NCBI GenBank assembly: GCA_965230965.1
Contig: OZ246401.1
Location: 310,001-374,000, forward strand
Direction: 5' to 3'
Source: OLB23 sp965230965
GTDB lineage: Bacteria > Patescibacteriota > Microgenomatia > UBA1406 > HO2-37-13b
DNA length: 64,000 nucleotides
Part shown: one piece after another, positions 8,780 through 17,849 of the stretch
Numbering within the stretch: the stretch's first letter is position 1
How the letters are laid out: each line of letters begins with the position of its first letter
Translations under genes and position numbers: made by a program
The notes under the pieces: model-generated
Told to the model about the DNA's origin: nothing
The model's database searches: none
What the model saw: only the letters and a program-made list of their open reading frames with translations

Positions 8780-9484
8780 ATGTCAGAAACACGCCCCCAT
8801 CTAGTTCAACCTGTGTTGAGTAGAGAAATATATATACCTGGCACAATGCCAGTCTTGCTTTCTGTGCCACACGATGGAAGAAAAGTCACAGTTGCTGGCC
8901 AAAGAATTATGCGATTGCGTGGTGGCATTCCGGGCGACAGGAACGTTCGTTATATAGCTAGCGACATATGTGACGGTATAGAAGGTACGACTGGTCAACG
9001 GCCTTCATTAATCGTTGACGAGATAAAAAGAAATCGCAGGTGGGCAACGTCACCTTATTATGATGGCCAAGTCATAGATAGAGTCGCTGAGATAGCTGAA
9101 CATCATGACGCATCTGCTCAACGACCACTCTTCTTAGATTTGCATGGATTTAGCAATCAACCATTCTTCGGTGAGTATGACCTCATACTTGGCACCATGC
9201 ATAGAGCAAGTGTCAAATCTGATGTTGATCGACTTTTTGGAGCATTTATGTCAGAACGTGGATATAACGTATATGTACCCGAAGAAGAACCACGTGAAGG
9301 CGAACTCTTCACAGCTGAACCTGTACATACATTAACCCATCAGGTTTCTTTAGCTGTTCCAGCCATAGATTGTATGCAAGTAGAAATTCACCATGATTTC
9401 AGAACCGCTGAGGGTCGTGATCGAGGAGTTCAATTAGCAACTGATATGGCAGATTTTATCGTCGAGTATGATAAAACTGCTTGA
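8780..9484 (+). CDS. N-formylglutamate amidohydrolase-like metallohydrolase
   Basis: The 234-residue protein matches the FGase family pattern: LLSVPHDGR near residue 34, IVDEIKRNRRW near residue 80, LDLHGFSN near residue 120 and a late MQVEIHHDFR block. In characterised members the His and Glu residues of these blocks bind zinc and the enzyme cleaves N-formylglutamate or related N-acyl amides. A histidine-degradation role is unlikely because no hut genes are near; the true substrate is unknown. A TATAAT box (8762-8767) lies 12 bases before the ATG. The gene ends in TGA. Confidence 0.65.
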   Translation: MSETRPHLVQPVLSREIYIPGTMPVLLSVPHDGRKVTVAGQRIMRLRGGIPGDRNVRYIASDICDGIEGTTGQRPSLIVDEIKRNRRWATSPYYDGQVIDRVAEIAEHHDASAQRPLFLDLHGFSNQPFFGEYDLILGTMHRASVKSDVDRLFGAFMSERGYNVYVPEEEPREGELFTAEPVHTLTHQVSLAVPAIDCMQVEIHHDFRTAEGRDRGVQLATDMADFIVEYDKTA

Positions 9485-9507
9485 AGCTTCTCTGATATAC
9501 TACTCGC

Positions 9508-9939
9508 ATGGATCGATTCAAAATGGTCGCTGCTGGCTACGGCGTATTCATACAAGATAACAAAGTTCTTCTAGCCCGCCGATGTAATACTGGATACATG
9601 GATGGCTACTATGGACTACCTTCTGGGCATATTGAAGATAATGAACCTATCACAAAAGGTACACTTCGTGAAATGAAAGAAGAACTTGGTTTGGAACTTC
9701 AAGAAAATCATATTGCCATTACTCATATCATGCATCGAAAGAGTAGCGACATACGAATCGATTTTTTCTATATTGTAAAAGACTGGCCATCTGAACCTAC
9801 AAATACCGAACCTGACAGATGCGATGACTTGAGCTGGTTTCCACTTGATAAGCTTCCTGAAAATACCATTCCATATATAAAAACAGCTTTGGAGCATATC
9901 CACAACAAAAAATTCTACTCAGAATTCGGTTGGGAATAG
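9508..9939 (+). CDS. Nudix hydrolase
   Basis: The complete Nudix box GX5EX7REUXEEXGU is present: GHIEDNE, then seven residues, then REMKEELGL (about residues 33-55). At 143 residues it has the size of a MutT-type NTP pyrophosphohydrolase. These enzymes remove damaged nucleotides or nucleoside-diphosphate derivatives; LPSGHIE suggests the MutT/NUDIX-DR group but not a substrate. TATACT (9496-9501) ends six bases before the ATG, so the mRNA is predicted to be leaderless and the gene to be transcribed apart from its upstream neighbour. Confidence 0.92.
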   Translation: MDRFKMVAAGYGVFIQDNKVLLARRCNTGYMDGYYGLPSGHIEDNEPITKGTLREMKEELGLELQENHIAITHIMHRKSSDIRIDFFYIVKDWPSEPTNTEPDRCDDLSWFPLDKLPENTIPYIKTALEHIHNKKFYSEFGWE

Positions 9940-9946
9940 AAAACCC

Positions 9947-9976
9947 TTGCAAACTACATTTTGCTTGCTATATATT
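9947..9976 (+). promoter_or_regulatory. Promoter of the Cys-rich surface protein gene
   Basis: TTGCAA (9947-9952), an 18-base spacer and TATATT (9971-9976), then exactly six bases to the ATG at 9983. This sets the start codon: a longer reading from the TTG at 9947 would begin inside the -35 box. Confidence 0.6.
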
Positions 9977-9982
9977 GAGTAC

Positions 9983-10774
9983 ATGGATCCGATAGAAAGA
10001 GCTCATCAATATTTAAAACACACTCGCATCGCAATTTGGGCAATAGTTTTCTTCCTCGGAGTTGTTGTGTACCTTATGATCACCTTATCACAGCAAGTTT
10101 CAAATGAAGAAGCAATGGATTACCGCTCACGTGCAAGTGAATATACGATTAGTAATAACAATAACCAGATCAGTGAAGGTGAAGGTCAACAAAGTGGAAA
10201 TCGCGGAACTTCGTATGATAGTTCAACAGGTCAATCTGAGCCGTTAGCTTGTAGTGCATACTATAAAAGCTTTTCATTTCAAGGCGGCACACCGCCAAAC
10301 GAAAACTCTGGTACCTGTGAGGCAACATACATATGTAACAATGGATGCGGATGTCCTGCAAAAGAAGTTAAGACTACCTGTAAAGGAAGCTACTCGCCAT
10401 TTGATCCAAGTAAACAAGTCCAATGCGACTGGAATGATTGTGCAGCAAAAGCAAAAGCACTGTGCATGCAATGTGCCTCTGGTGGATCTTCTGGAGGTGG
10501 CCAACCTCCAGCACCAAGTGACACGCCTATCCCAACGGTCACACCGCTTGCATCACCCACACCAACCCCACCATGTTGTAAAACAACTGGAACAGCTGAG
10601 GGTAGAGTAGTGGGTCCTGATGGTTCAAAACAAACATGTAAAGTCACCTGTGGACATCTTATCTATTATCCACAAAAGACTGGTGGCGGTTGGACGGATA
10701 AAACATGTCTCGAACAAGCAAAAAGGATCTGCCCTACTCAATGTACATATCATAGAATTCCAGCGTGCCAATAA
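9983..10774 (+). CDS. Membrane-anchored cysteine-rich surface protein, unknown function
   Basis: The protein (263 aa from the ATG at 9983) has one N-terminal signal anchor (about residues 18-40) and then an exported region. That region holds a Cys-rich block (about residues 80-165), a Pro/Thr linker (TPIPTVTPLASPTPTPP) and a second Cys block up to the C-terminus. About 20 cysteines suggest a disulfide-bonded extracellular module. Cys spacing and linker style resemble the middle of the CHAP protein at 54683. I do not recognise a named domain. It converges on the SulP transporter with a 3-base gap. Confidence 0.7.
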   Translation: MDPIERAHQYLKHTRIAIWAIVFFLGVVVYLMITLSQQVSNEEAMDYRSRASEYTISNNNNQISEGEGQQSGNRGTSYDSSTGQSEPLACSAYYKSFSFQGGTPPNENSGTCEATYICNNGCGCPAKEVKTTCKGSYSPFDPSKQVQCDWNDCAAKAKALCMQCASGGSSGGGQPPAPSDTPIPTVTPLASPTPTPPCCKTTGTAEGRVVGPDGSKQTCKVTCGHLIYYPQKTGGGWTDKTCLEQAKRICPTQCTYHRIPACQ

Positions 10775-10777
10775 GAG

Positions 10778-12445
10778 TTACTTCCCGTTTACTTCTCTAT
10801 CGTGGATAGCTTTCAAGGCAAGGTTTATTTCTGGATATATATTTGATCCTCCTAAGAAGTCGTAAAAATTGGTTTTCTTCAATGAGTCTTCTACATGTGG
10901 TTTGAGACCAGCAAACAAAAGTTGTATTTTTTTCTCCTTTAAGTCAGCATGCATGTCTAGTAGAACTTTCTCTGCAGACGCATCAATACCGCCAATCGAA
11001 TTAGCAATGAGCATAACATACTTTGGCTTTCTCACATACTTCTCTACTTCTCCCATAATGCGTTCATAAATGAGTGATGCATTTGCAAATGAAAGGCTTG
11101 AATGAATCGATACACCAAGAACTTTTTCATTCGATGGATACGTTTTTAGATGGTAATGGTGAGAATGAAGATAATCTACATCATGACAAAAAAAGATTTC
11201 AAGGTGTGGATTTGCAGAGCGATGTAAATGAGCGAGAACTGACGCAACAATACCTACCATAATGCCAATATCAAGATGCGGTGCAAAAAATAATGTCGCA
11301 ACGAGTGTCACGAGGGCGACAAGACCATCGCGCATTTGGGTTCTCAAAAGACGGTAAATTTCTTTTATATCAATAAGATCAAAGACCGCAACCATGATAA
11401 TGGCAGCAAGCGATGCATAAGTAAGATGATATAAATAGGGTGTGAAAAAAATCATAACGAGCACACTAATCAAGCCAAGAAATATGGATGCTAATCGCGT
11501 TTGTGCACCAGCACTAAGGTTTAGAGCTGTTCGAGAAACAGAACCTGCAATCGGATATGCGCCGACAAGTCCTGATGAAATATTAGCAAACCCTTGAGCA
11601 AGAAGCTCCTTGTTTGGATTAACCTTGTCGCGTGTTTGCACAGCAAGCTGTTTAATGATTGAAATACCGCTCACAAAACCAACAATCGCAATAATAAGCG
11701 CATTCGTAAAAAGCGAGGTGGGGTTAATACCTGATATAGTTCTAAAATCAAAAAGAGCAAAACCTCTTGGCACGTCACCAACAATTGGACCACCATAGTG
11801 CATGACCATGCTAATATATGTGCCGATAATGACAACAATGAGTGCAGCAGGAACTTTTGGTGCAAACTTCTTAAGAAGAAATAACAATAGAATTGAACTT
11901 ATACCAATAAATGCACTCGCTGGATGTAATGAAGGAAGTTTTTCTAGAGTCTCTAGAAAAACTTGATAAAAATGCGGCTGATCAGAAACTGATACGCCAA
12001 GGAGTTTTGGGACCTGCGAAAACCAGATAATAAATGCAGCCGCTGTTGTAAAACCTGACAAAACAGGGTGAGCAATAAAATTTATGAAAGAGCCTACTTT
12101 TGCTAGGCCTAAGACAATCTGAATAAGCCCGACCATCACTGAGAGCATCACTGCAGCAACTATAAGTTGTGATGGATCGGAACCATATTGCGCTATTGAA
12201 GCTGCTGTCAAAAGCGAAATTATCGCTACAGGACCAGTTGATAGAACTCTTGAGGTTCCTAGCAGCGCGGCGATAAAAGTAGGAACTGATGTTGCATATA
12301 AACCTATATAAGGTGGTAATCCGGCCATTGCTGCATATGCCAATGCTTGGGGAATAGCTATGAAAGAAACGGATAATGCTGCAGCAAAATCTTTTCTCCA
12401 AAATTTAGTCGCCTCTTTTACTGTTTTTAAAGAGAGAGTCTTCAT
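10778..12445 (-). CDS. SulP family anion transporter with STAS domain
   Basis: The N-terminal part has the SulP signature (FIAIPQALAYAAMAGLPP, then LYATSVPTFIAALLGTSR) and about 12 membrane helices. The last 110 residues form a cytoplasmic STAS domain. SulP proteins carry sulfate, bicarbonate or other anions by proton or sodium symport; bicarbonate or sulfate uptake is possible here. A start at 12469 is open, but a minus-strand TATAAT (12466-12461) lies inside that extension, so I prefer the ATG at 12445, which begins MKTLSLKTVK. Length (555 aa) is normal for the family. Confidence 0.88.
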   Translation of the reverse strand: MKTLSLKTVKEATKFWRKDFAAALSVSFIAIPQALAYAAMAGLPPYIGLYATSVPTFIAALLGTSRVLSTGPVAIISLLTAASIAQYGSDPSQLIVAAVMLSVMVGLIQIVLGLAKVGSFINFIAHPVLSGFTTAAAFIIWFSQVPKLLGVSVSDQPHFYQVFLETLEKLPSLHPASAFIGISSILLLFLLKKFAPKVPAALIVVIIGTYISMVMHYGGPIVGDVPRGFALFDFRTISGINPTSLFTNALIIAIVGFVSGISIIKQLAVQTRDKVNPNKELLAQGFANISSGLVGAYPIAGSVSRTALNLSAGAQTRLASIFLGLISVLVMIFFTPYLYHLTYASLAAIIMVAVFDLIDIKEIYRLLRTQMRDGLVALVTLVATLFFAPHLDIGIMVGIVASVLAHLHRSANPHLEIFFCHDVDYLHSHHYHLKTYPSNEKVLGVSIHSSLSFANASLIYERIMGEVEKYVRKPKYVMLIANSIGGIDASAEKVLLDMHADLKEKKIQLLFAGLKPHVEDSLKKTNFYDFLGGSNIYPEINLALKAIHDREVNGK

Positions 12446-12460
12446 CTGATGTCGTGAGCT

Positions 12461-12466
12461 ATTATA
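12461..12466 (-). promoter_or_regulatory. -10 box of the SulP gene
   Basis: Minus-strand TATAAT at 12466-12461 lies 15 bases before the preferred ATG at 12445. The divergent ABC gene has its own TAGAAT at 12505-12510. Confidence 0.4.
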
Positions 12467-12515
12467 CATAAGTTATATGATATCCGCATAGAAAATAAAA
12501 GAGGTAGAATACAGT

Positions 12516-14273
12516 ATGAATTGGATTGAATTTGGAAAAGCAGTGCTCTATTTACTAGGCGAGCGAAAGCGAACATATCTCACGCTTTCATTCATTTTAT
12601 TTCTAATTCTTGGATTTGGAGCTTTACCACCATACATAATAGGTAAGACAGTTGATTTCTTAAGTACATACAAAGCAGGTGAATCCATCCAACCTTTCTA
12701 CATTCTTGTCATAGCTGGCTCTATTCTTACATCATTTGCCGCTTTCATTCGCTTGCAACTAAAACAAAGTATGGGTGATGTACAGAGCGATATATCGTAT
12801 GATGTCCGTGTCAAAGGCTTTGAGCGACTTATGGATCTTTCCCTTGCATGGCACGACAAAGAACTCACAGGAAACAAATATCAACGACTTCAAAAAGGCA
12901 TTGGTGATCTGTGGACAATTAGCTACTTTTTCAGTAACACCATATATCCAACGATTATTGGTCTGGTCTATACAACAGTTCTCCTGGTTTTTATTAGACC
13001 TTTTTATATTTCATTATATTTTCTATACAATATTGGTTTTTTTCTCATTCTTAGGTACTTTTACAATCGCATTCAATATCTAAATGAGGAGCTTAACAAG
13101 GCAATGGAAAACGCAAGTGGAGCAAATGTTGAAGGGATTGGAAATATTCTGACTATTAAATCAACTGGTGCTCAGAAAAAGTTTGGCGAACACATAGCAA
13201 AGCAAGAACACATTAAAAAAGAATTTGAATATAGTATACGACGGGTATCAATTCAGCAATGGCAGGTATATCAGGTATATAACGCCTTCGTGATGGGAAT
13301 TTTTTTGCTACTTTCAGGACTTGATGTTGTTAATGGGTTACTGACCGCTGGATCAATCGTTATTATTAATAGCTATTTAGTCCAAATGACAAATCGTACT
13401 TCAGAAATTCTCTCTAATTATGAAAAAATCCTAGAAGCAAAATCAGGTATTGGAAGAATGATGTCTATTTTTTGGGCACAAGATATCAAAAAAACGGGAA
13501 CCGAAAATTTCCCTGCGGATTGGAAAAACATTTCACTTGAAAAAGCGAACTTTGTATACGCACATGTCAAAAACAATACCAATACTGCCCTCACAAATAT
13601 TGACTTGTCAATAAATAGATATCAAAAAATTGGCATAGTAGGAAAAACAGGAAGTGGAAAATCAACCCTAAGTAAAATTCTAGTTGGACTATATCCTCTG
13701 ACATCTGGCACCTATAAAATTGGCTCAAGAAATTTCAGCGATATTTCTCATGAAGAACTAAGCAAACATATTGCCATAGTTCTTCAAGATTCAGAAATGT
13801 TTAATATGACACTTGAAGAAAATATTACGCTTTTACGGAAAGTTGATAAAGAATTATTAGAAAAAGCAATTAAGGTTGCACAACTAGAAGAAGTAGTAAA
13901 GAAACTTCCTCAAGGTTTAATAACACCAATTGGAGAAAAGGGTTACCATTTATCTGGAGGCGAACGTCAACGTGTCGGTATAGCTCGTGCAATATGCCGC
14001 GACCCTGAAATTATTATTTTTGATGAGGCAACGTCATCGCTAGATTCGAGAACCGAGGAAAAAATTCAAAAAGCTTTAGAACAAGAATTGACAAAAAAAA
14101 CATTAATTTTTATCGCACATAGAGTAAGTACTCTAAAAAATGTTGAAACTATTTACGTATTCAAAGAAGGAAGTATTATTGAAAAAGGTACATATGAAGA
14201 TCTTATAAAAAGAACAGACAGCGTCTTCTCTCAGCTCTACAATCTTCAAGTAGATAAACGCCGCCTGTCTTAA
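12516..14273 (+). CDS. ABC exporter half-transporter (fused membrane and ATPase domains)
   Basis: The 585-residue protein has six membrane helices in the first 300 residues and a nucleotide-binding domain after about 345. Walker A is GKTGSGKST near residue 375, the signature is LSGGERQRVGIARA near 485, and Walker B IIIFDEATSSLD with the H-loop in IAHRVS follow. It should act as a homodimer unless a partner lies elsewhere. Lipid, peptide or glycan export are all possible. TAGAAT (12505-12510) ends five bases before the ATG. It converges on the 65-residue membrane protein with a 4-base gap. Confidence 0.93.
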   Translation: MNWIEFGKAVLYLLGERKRTYLTLSFILFLILGFGALPPYIIGKTVDFLSTYKAGESIQPFYILVIAGSILTSFAAFIRLQLKQSMGDVQSDISYDVRVKGFERLMDLSLAWHDKELTGNKYQRLQKGIGDLWTISYFFSNTIYPTIIGLVYTTVLLVFIRPFYISLYFLYNIGFFLILRYFYNRIQYLNEELNKAMENASGANVEGIGNILTIKSTGAQKKFGEHIAKQEHIKKEFEYSIRRVSIQQWQVYQVYNAFVMGIFLLLSGLDVVNGLLTAGSIVIINSYLVQMTNRTSEILSNYEKILEAKSGIGRMMSIFWAQDIKKTGTENFPADWKNISLEKANFVYAHVKNNTNTALTNIDLSINRYQKIGIVGKTGSGKSTLSKILVGLYPLTSGTYKIGSRNFSDISHEELSKHIAIVLQDSEMFNMTLEENITLLRKVDKELLEKAIKVAQLEEVVKKLPQGLITPIGEKGYHLSGGERQRVGIARAICRDPEIIIFDEATSSLDSRTEEKIQKALEQELTKKTLIFIAHRVSTLKNVETIYVFKEGSIIEKGTYEDLIKRTDSVFSQLYNLQVDKRRLS

Positions 14274-14277
14274 TCGA

Positions 14278-14475
14278 CTACTTTGCTGGTTGGTTAACGT
14301 TCACATCAATCTTATCTGGAATTGGTATATTTATCTGACCCCCTGAAGTACTACCACGCATCATAGGTAAACCGTAATACATGATAAATAGTACAAAAAG
14401 GATAAGAATAATAATCCCCATAAAGAACCCCATACTATTTCCTCCTGAATCCACTGTGTGTATTGTATCTGCCAT
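14278..14475 (-). CDS. Small single-helix membrane protein
   Basis: This 65-residue protein has one hydrophobic stretch (about residues 15-37) followed by a short Gly/Pro-containing hydrophilic tail. GAGGGGGTGA ends about six bases before the ATG at 14475, a strong ribosome-binding site that rules out the upstream GTG at 14484 lying inside it. It follows the YggT-like gene by 35 bases on the same strand, so they likely share a transcript. No function can be assigned. Confidence 0.7.
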   Translation of the reverse strand: MADTIHTVDSGGNSMGFFMGIIILILFVLFIMYYGLPMMRGSTSGGQINIPIPDKIDVNVNQPAK

Positions 14476-14510
14476 AATATTCACCCCCTCTATATTGCAA
14501 AACTAATAAC

Positions 14511-14933
14511 TTATACTGCGTCGACATTATTCTCGACCTCTTCTGGGGTTGTCGGTTTTACGAATTTCATAAGTTCTACTATTCCCATCGCTACGATGAG
14601 ATATACCAGCATCGCAACAAACGTTGACCATTCGAGAACCGATCCTGTTGATGCAGTTGTAGCTAATACACCTTGGAACGGAACTGCAAACGGTGCGCTA
14701 AGAAAATAGATAAAATCGACAAAAGGACTTCTTGGATTCGCTCCAATCATTTTTAGAAGTATGCGAAAGGCAAGAAGAATTTCAACAACTCCCAGCACGT
14801 ACCAAATTACTTGATATGCACGGAAAATTGCTTTTTTCTGTTGATACACTTTTACTGGATGTTCAACTGGTACTTCGGCGACCACGTCGTCGTCAGTTGT
14901 GACAAGTTTTTCGTGAATATGTGTATGTACCAT
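14511..14933 (-). CDS. YggT family membrane protein
   Basis: The 140-residue protein has a hydrophilic N-terminus of about 40 residues and then the YggT pattern: a first helix with VVEILLAFRILLKMIGAN, the loop PRSPFVDFIYFLSAPFAVPF, and a second pair of helices. YggT proteins are small integral membrane proteins linked to cell division or osmotic tolerance in other bacteria, with unknown biochemistry. TTACAAT lies about 19 bases upstream on the minus strand. The single-domain form fits the family; the His- and Asp-rich N-terminal tail is extra. Confidence 0.85.
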   Translation of the reverse strand: MVHTHIHEKLVTTDDDVVAEVPVEHPVKVYQQKKAIFRAYQVIWYVLGVVEILLAFRILLKMIGANPRSPFVDFIYFLSAPFAVPFQGVLATTASTGSVLEWSTFVAMLVYLIVAMGIVELMKFVKPTTPEEVENNVDAV

Positions 14934-15027
14934 AAGCTTTTATTAGTAGTAAATTGTAATAACCTCAGTATGTAATAAATCGGTATGAACTCTGTGTGGA
15001 TTTGTGTAAATATTACGTAAGAAAGCT

Positions 15028-15033
15028 TATAAT
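15028..15033 (+). promoter_or_regulatory. -10 box of the aldose epimerase gene
   Basis: TATAAT ends exactly six bases before the ATG at 15040, which predicts a leaderless mRNA. Confidence 0.5.
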
Positions 15034-15039
15034 TGAGCT

Positions 15040-15729
15040 ATGGTTACGATAAATAATGGGATCGACATCGCACATATTGAAGAATTTGGAGCACGGGTTA
15101 CACAACTTATTCTGAACGGTGTATCAATAGTTCGTAGAGATGAGGGAGACAATGCAAAGAGAAGTGGCATTCCTATTTTGGGACCTCTAGTAGATGCAAA
15201 TACGGGTATATGGGAAAAGGTAGCGCCAACGATGCCACAGCATGGTACAGATCGAATAACTGAATGGAAGATTGTGGAAAAAAGCGATCTATCAGTAACA
15301 TTTCGCCGAGAATATGAGGGTAAGGATCATCCGTTGATCGGCGAGGCAACATTGGTATTCGCATTTCAAGATCTATATACTTTTTCGATAACACGAACCA
15401 CAAAAAATACATCGAATAACGCCGTTGCGGTCGGCACAGGCTTGCATACTTATTTTCCTCCGACCGCAACCTTTAAAGATATCGACGTGTTTCCACTTGA
15501 AAATGGAAAAAGCTACCACTTGGACGGCATGTCAGAAATACGCATGCAAATAGAGGGAAAAGCATTTATGATAGAAGCCCACCCTACGCCAATCGAAACA
15601 GTTGTGTGGGCTGAAAATGCTGAAGATCATATCTGTGTTGAGCCGTGGTGGGCAAAAGTTGGCAGTGCGCCAATAATGCAGCCCGGCGAAACGCGCACAG
15701 AAACCTATACGATACGCTGTATTGTATAA
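15040..15729 (+). CDS. Aldose 1-epimerase / hexose-6-phosphate mutarotase-like protein
   Basis: This 229-residue beta-sandwich protein carries the family His residues in MPQHGTDR (about residue 68) and GLHTYFPP (about residue 135), and the catalytic-Glu-type block ICVEPWWAK near residue 205. It should interconvert alpha and beta anomers of a free or phosphorylated sugar. It is shorter than galactose mutarotase (about 340) and closer to the D-hexose-6-phosphate mutarotase size. It sits beside the GH130 and GT39 genes, consistent with a carbohydrate region. Confidence 0.8.
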   Translation: MVTINNGIDIAHIEEFGARVTQLILNGVSIVRRDEGDNAKRSGIPILGPLVDANTGIWEKVAPTMPQHGTDRITEWKIVEKSDLSVTFRREYEGKDHPLIGEATLVFAFQDLYTFSITRTTKNTSNNAVAVGTGLHTYFPPTATFKDIDVFPLENGKSYHLDGMSEIRMQIEGKAFMIEAHPTPIETVVWAENAEDHICVEPWWAKVGSAPIMQPGETRTETYTIRCIV

Positions 15730-15730
15730 T
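15725..15730 (+). promoter_or_regulatory. -10 box of the GT39-like gene at 15737
   Basis: TATAAT ends six bases before the ATG at 15737 and overlaps the end of the epimerase gene. An upstream TTG at 15722 would place the box inside the coding region and is rejected. Confidence 0.5.
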
Positions 15731-15736
15731 CGATAC

Positions 15737-17227
15737 ATGCCTACCCTCAACAAATTCTTTCTTGCGGCAATAATTCTTGGCATTATTCTTAGCGCAACAT
15801 CGGTTTTATACGGCAACATTACCTTTCATGTTGATATTGCGCGCGACTTTTTACTTCTGCAAGAACTTGTTGATAAAGGCGACTTTAGTCTTATCGGCCC
15901 CCGAGCGGCCGGCATTGATGGCCTTTTCCACGGGCCGCTCTGGATGTATCTCAACGCGCCAGCATATTATGTTGGCGGCGGCAACCCAGTTGTCGTCGGA
16001 TGGTTTTGGATCCTCCTTTCAATAATAACCATATGCTCCATCTATTGGGTAGGCAAAAAATTATATGGCAAAACTGAAGGCCTTGCCGCCGCCGCACTTT
16101 TTTCAACAATTTCTTACGATGTAAACCGCGGATTATATAATCCTTACGGTGCAGTTATGATTGCACCATTTTTTTTCTATACGCTGCTTTCTTATATCCG
16201 CACCAAAAAAAATCTGTATCTTTTGCTCACGTATTTTTTAATAGGTCTTCTTATCCAATTCCAACTTGCCTTCGGTATTCCAATGTTGATACTTTCACTT
16301 TTCTTAACATCGCGCATTATCTTTCAGAATCAATTATATATACAGCTTTCTTCATATTTCATCATTCTTATTCCGCTCGCAACTCATATACTTTTTGAAT
16401 TGCGCAATAATTTTCTGCAGATCCGCTCAGTACTTGCCTACTTGCATACTGCGAAAGCATCAGACCTAACTTTTGCACAGCAAATAATGGAATACTTTCG
16501 GGCAGTTGCCACCGGCGTTGTCATAACAAGAATGCCACATCCATATGAATGGATTTCTGGTTTGGTGCTTTTGCTCATTATTTTGCTAGCGTACAAATAC
16601 AAAAGTAATAAGGAGTTAAATCTTTTCCTTTATCTGTACATTGGCTTTTGGGTCATCGCATATTTATTTAAAGGCAAACTCCAGAGTTATTATGCATGGC
16701 CATTTGTGCCGCTTGTTTTTTTGCTCCTCGCATCTTTGAAAAATGCCATGGAAAAAAATACCTGGCTTGCGCTTATTTCGCTTCTCATTTTTTGGCATAT
16801 TGCGTTGGGCATTATTGACGCAAACGATATTATGCAAAATCCTCAAAATGGTGGATGGATTGTCAATAAGGCAATGGCTCACAATATTTTTGCTAGTACC
16901 AATCAAGATTTTGGCTACTACATTTTTACCCCTGAACTTTTTGGCTATTCTCCACGATATGCAATGGATTACATGCAAAAACAATCTTCTCATAAGGCGT
17001 TTCCTTTTGAAAAAAAGAAGACTACTTTTCTTATCATTGATCCACCGGTGAAAAATAATATTGTTCAAGATATGACGTGGTGGAAAAAAAGTGAAGTTGG
17101 CATTTCAAAAAAACCGGTGTCCACAAATAAATTTGGCAACTATATTATTGAAAAATATGAACTTTCAGAAGAAGAAATTGCAGTGCCTTCGAATCCAAAT
17201 CTTATACACGATGTACACTTTCGATAA
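15737..17227 (+). CDS. GT39/ArnT-like glycosyltransferase-type membrane protein
   Basis: The protein (496 aa from 15737) has about ten helices. Its first external loop carries HVDIARDF and GPLWMYLNAPAYY, the layout of GT-C enzymes of the PMT/ArnT group that move sugars from polyprenyl-phosphate donors. The acidic residue in the first loop is the expected catalytic base. The C-terminal soluble part is about 100 residues. It overlaps the convergent 7-helix gene by 26 bases. Substrate unknown; a second, separate GT39-like gene lies at 24148. Confidence 0.75.
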   Translation: MPTLNKFFLAAIILGIILSATSVLYGNITFHVDIARDFLLLQELVDKGDFSLIGPRAAGIDGLFHGPLWMYLNAPAYYVGGGNPVVVGWFWILLSIITICSIYWVGKKLYGKTEGLAAAALFSTISYDVNRGLYNPYGAVMIAPFFFYTLLSYIRTKKNLYLLLTYFLIGLLIQFQLAFGIPMLILSLFLTSRIIFQNQLYIQLSSYFIILIPLATHILFELRNNFLQIRSVLAYLHTAKASDLTFAQQIMEYFRAVATGVVITRMPHPYEWISGLVLLLIILLAYKYKSNKELNLFLYLYIGFWVIAYLFKGKLQSYYAWPFVPLVFLLLASLKNAMEKNTWLALISLLIFWHIALGIIDANDIMQNPQNGGWIVNKAMAHNIFASTNQDFGYYIFTPELFGYSPRYAMDYMQKQSSHKAFPFEKKKTTFLIIDPPVKNNIVQDMTWWKKSEVGISKKPVSTNKFGNYIIEKYELSEEEIAVPSNPNLIHDVHFR

Positions 17228-17849
17228 GTCCTGATCTTTTTTTGAATGATTGAATTGTTTCGTAAAGTACGATTCCTTGAAAAAATAATTGAAGACTAAT
17301 TAAATATAGATGTGGAACTTTTCCAGTAAAAATTAGATATGCCGAAACGGCATTCACAATAAATCCAACAGGAACAGTAATATACATATCCAATTCATGT
17401 TGTTTTTTCAGATGCTTATACAATGCTTTTTCATTTTCATCTACAAATTCCTTTTTGCGATTCAGAATAATTTTGTAATCAACAATGTAAAGTAGAAAGG
17501 CTACCGCAAATAATACCGTCATGCCAACAAACCATTCATTCGGATTCGTAATTTGACTAAACGCAATAACTTGTACAAAACTTGCAAGAAAATAGAAAAG
17601 GTTATGCGCTAGATCCAATGGCCAATCAATAAATGAAAGCGCATGAATAATCGCTTGCGACCAAAAAATAAATATGACAAGAAATGCAGAAATAATATAG
17701 GGCCAGTATTGATACTGCAATGTTGTGATTGGCCCAATCGCCGCTGCAGCAAGCGCAGAAAGTGCAACACCTTGAACAACAGAAATTAAAAGAAATTCTA
17801 TGTCTAAAACAAATTGATCAAGTCGCGCACTACCGCCTATTTTTCTCAT
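17202..17849 (-). CDS. Polytopic membrane protein linked to the GH130 operon
   Basis: This 215-residue protein has about six membrane helices with a short charged cytoplasmic loop (KKEFVDENEKALYKHLKKQHE) before the last pair. I do not recognise a family. Its start overlaps the stop of the double GH130 gene by four bases (ATGA), which is strong evidence for translational coupling. The role is therefore probably tied to the GH130-type proteins: anchoring, transport of their product, or sensing. The first residues (MRKIGGSARLDQF) are polar. Confidence 0.7.
   Translation of the reverse strand: MRKIGGSARLDQFVLDIEFLLISVVQGVALSALAAAAIGPITTLQYQYWPYIISAFLVIFIFWSQAIIHALSFIDWPLDLAHNLFYFLASFVQVIAFSQITNPNEWFVGMTVLFAVAFLLYIVDYKIILNRKKEFVDENEKALYKHLKKQHELDMYITVPVGFIVNAVSAYLIFTGKVPHLYLISLQLFFQGIVLYETIQSFKKRSGLIESVHRV

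Noticed and set aside
10254..10610. Overlapping frames in the Cys-rich protein gene
   Set aside because: They are low-complexity shadows of the repeated Cys and Pro codons, with no start signal.
15722..15736. TTG start extending the GT39-like protein by five residues
   Set aside because: The extension contains the TATAAT box; the ATG at 15737 has the six-base spacing seen at other genes.
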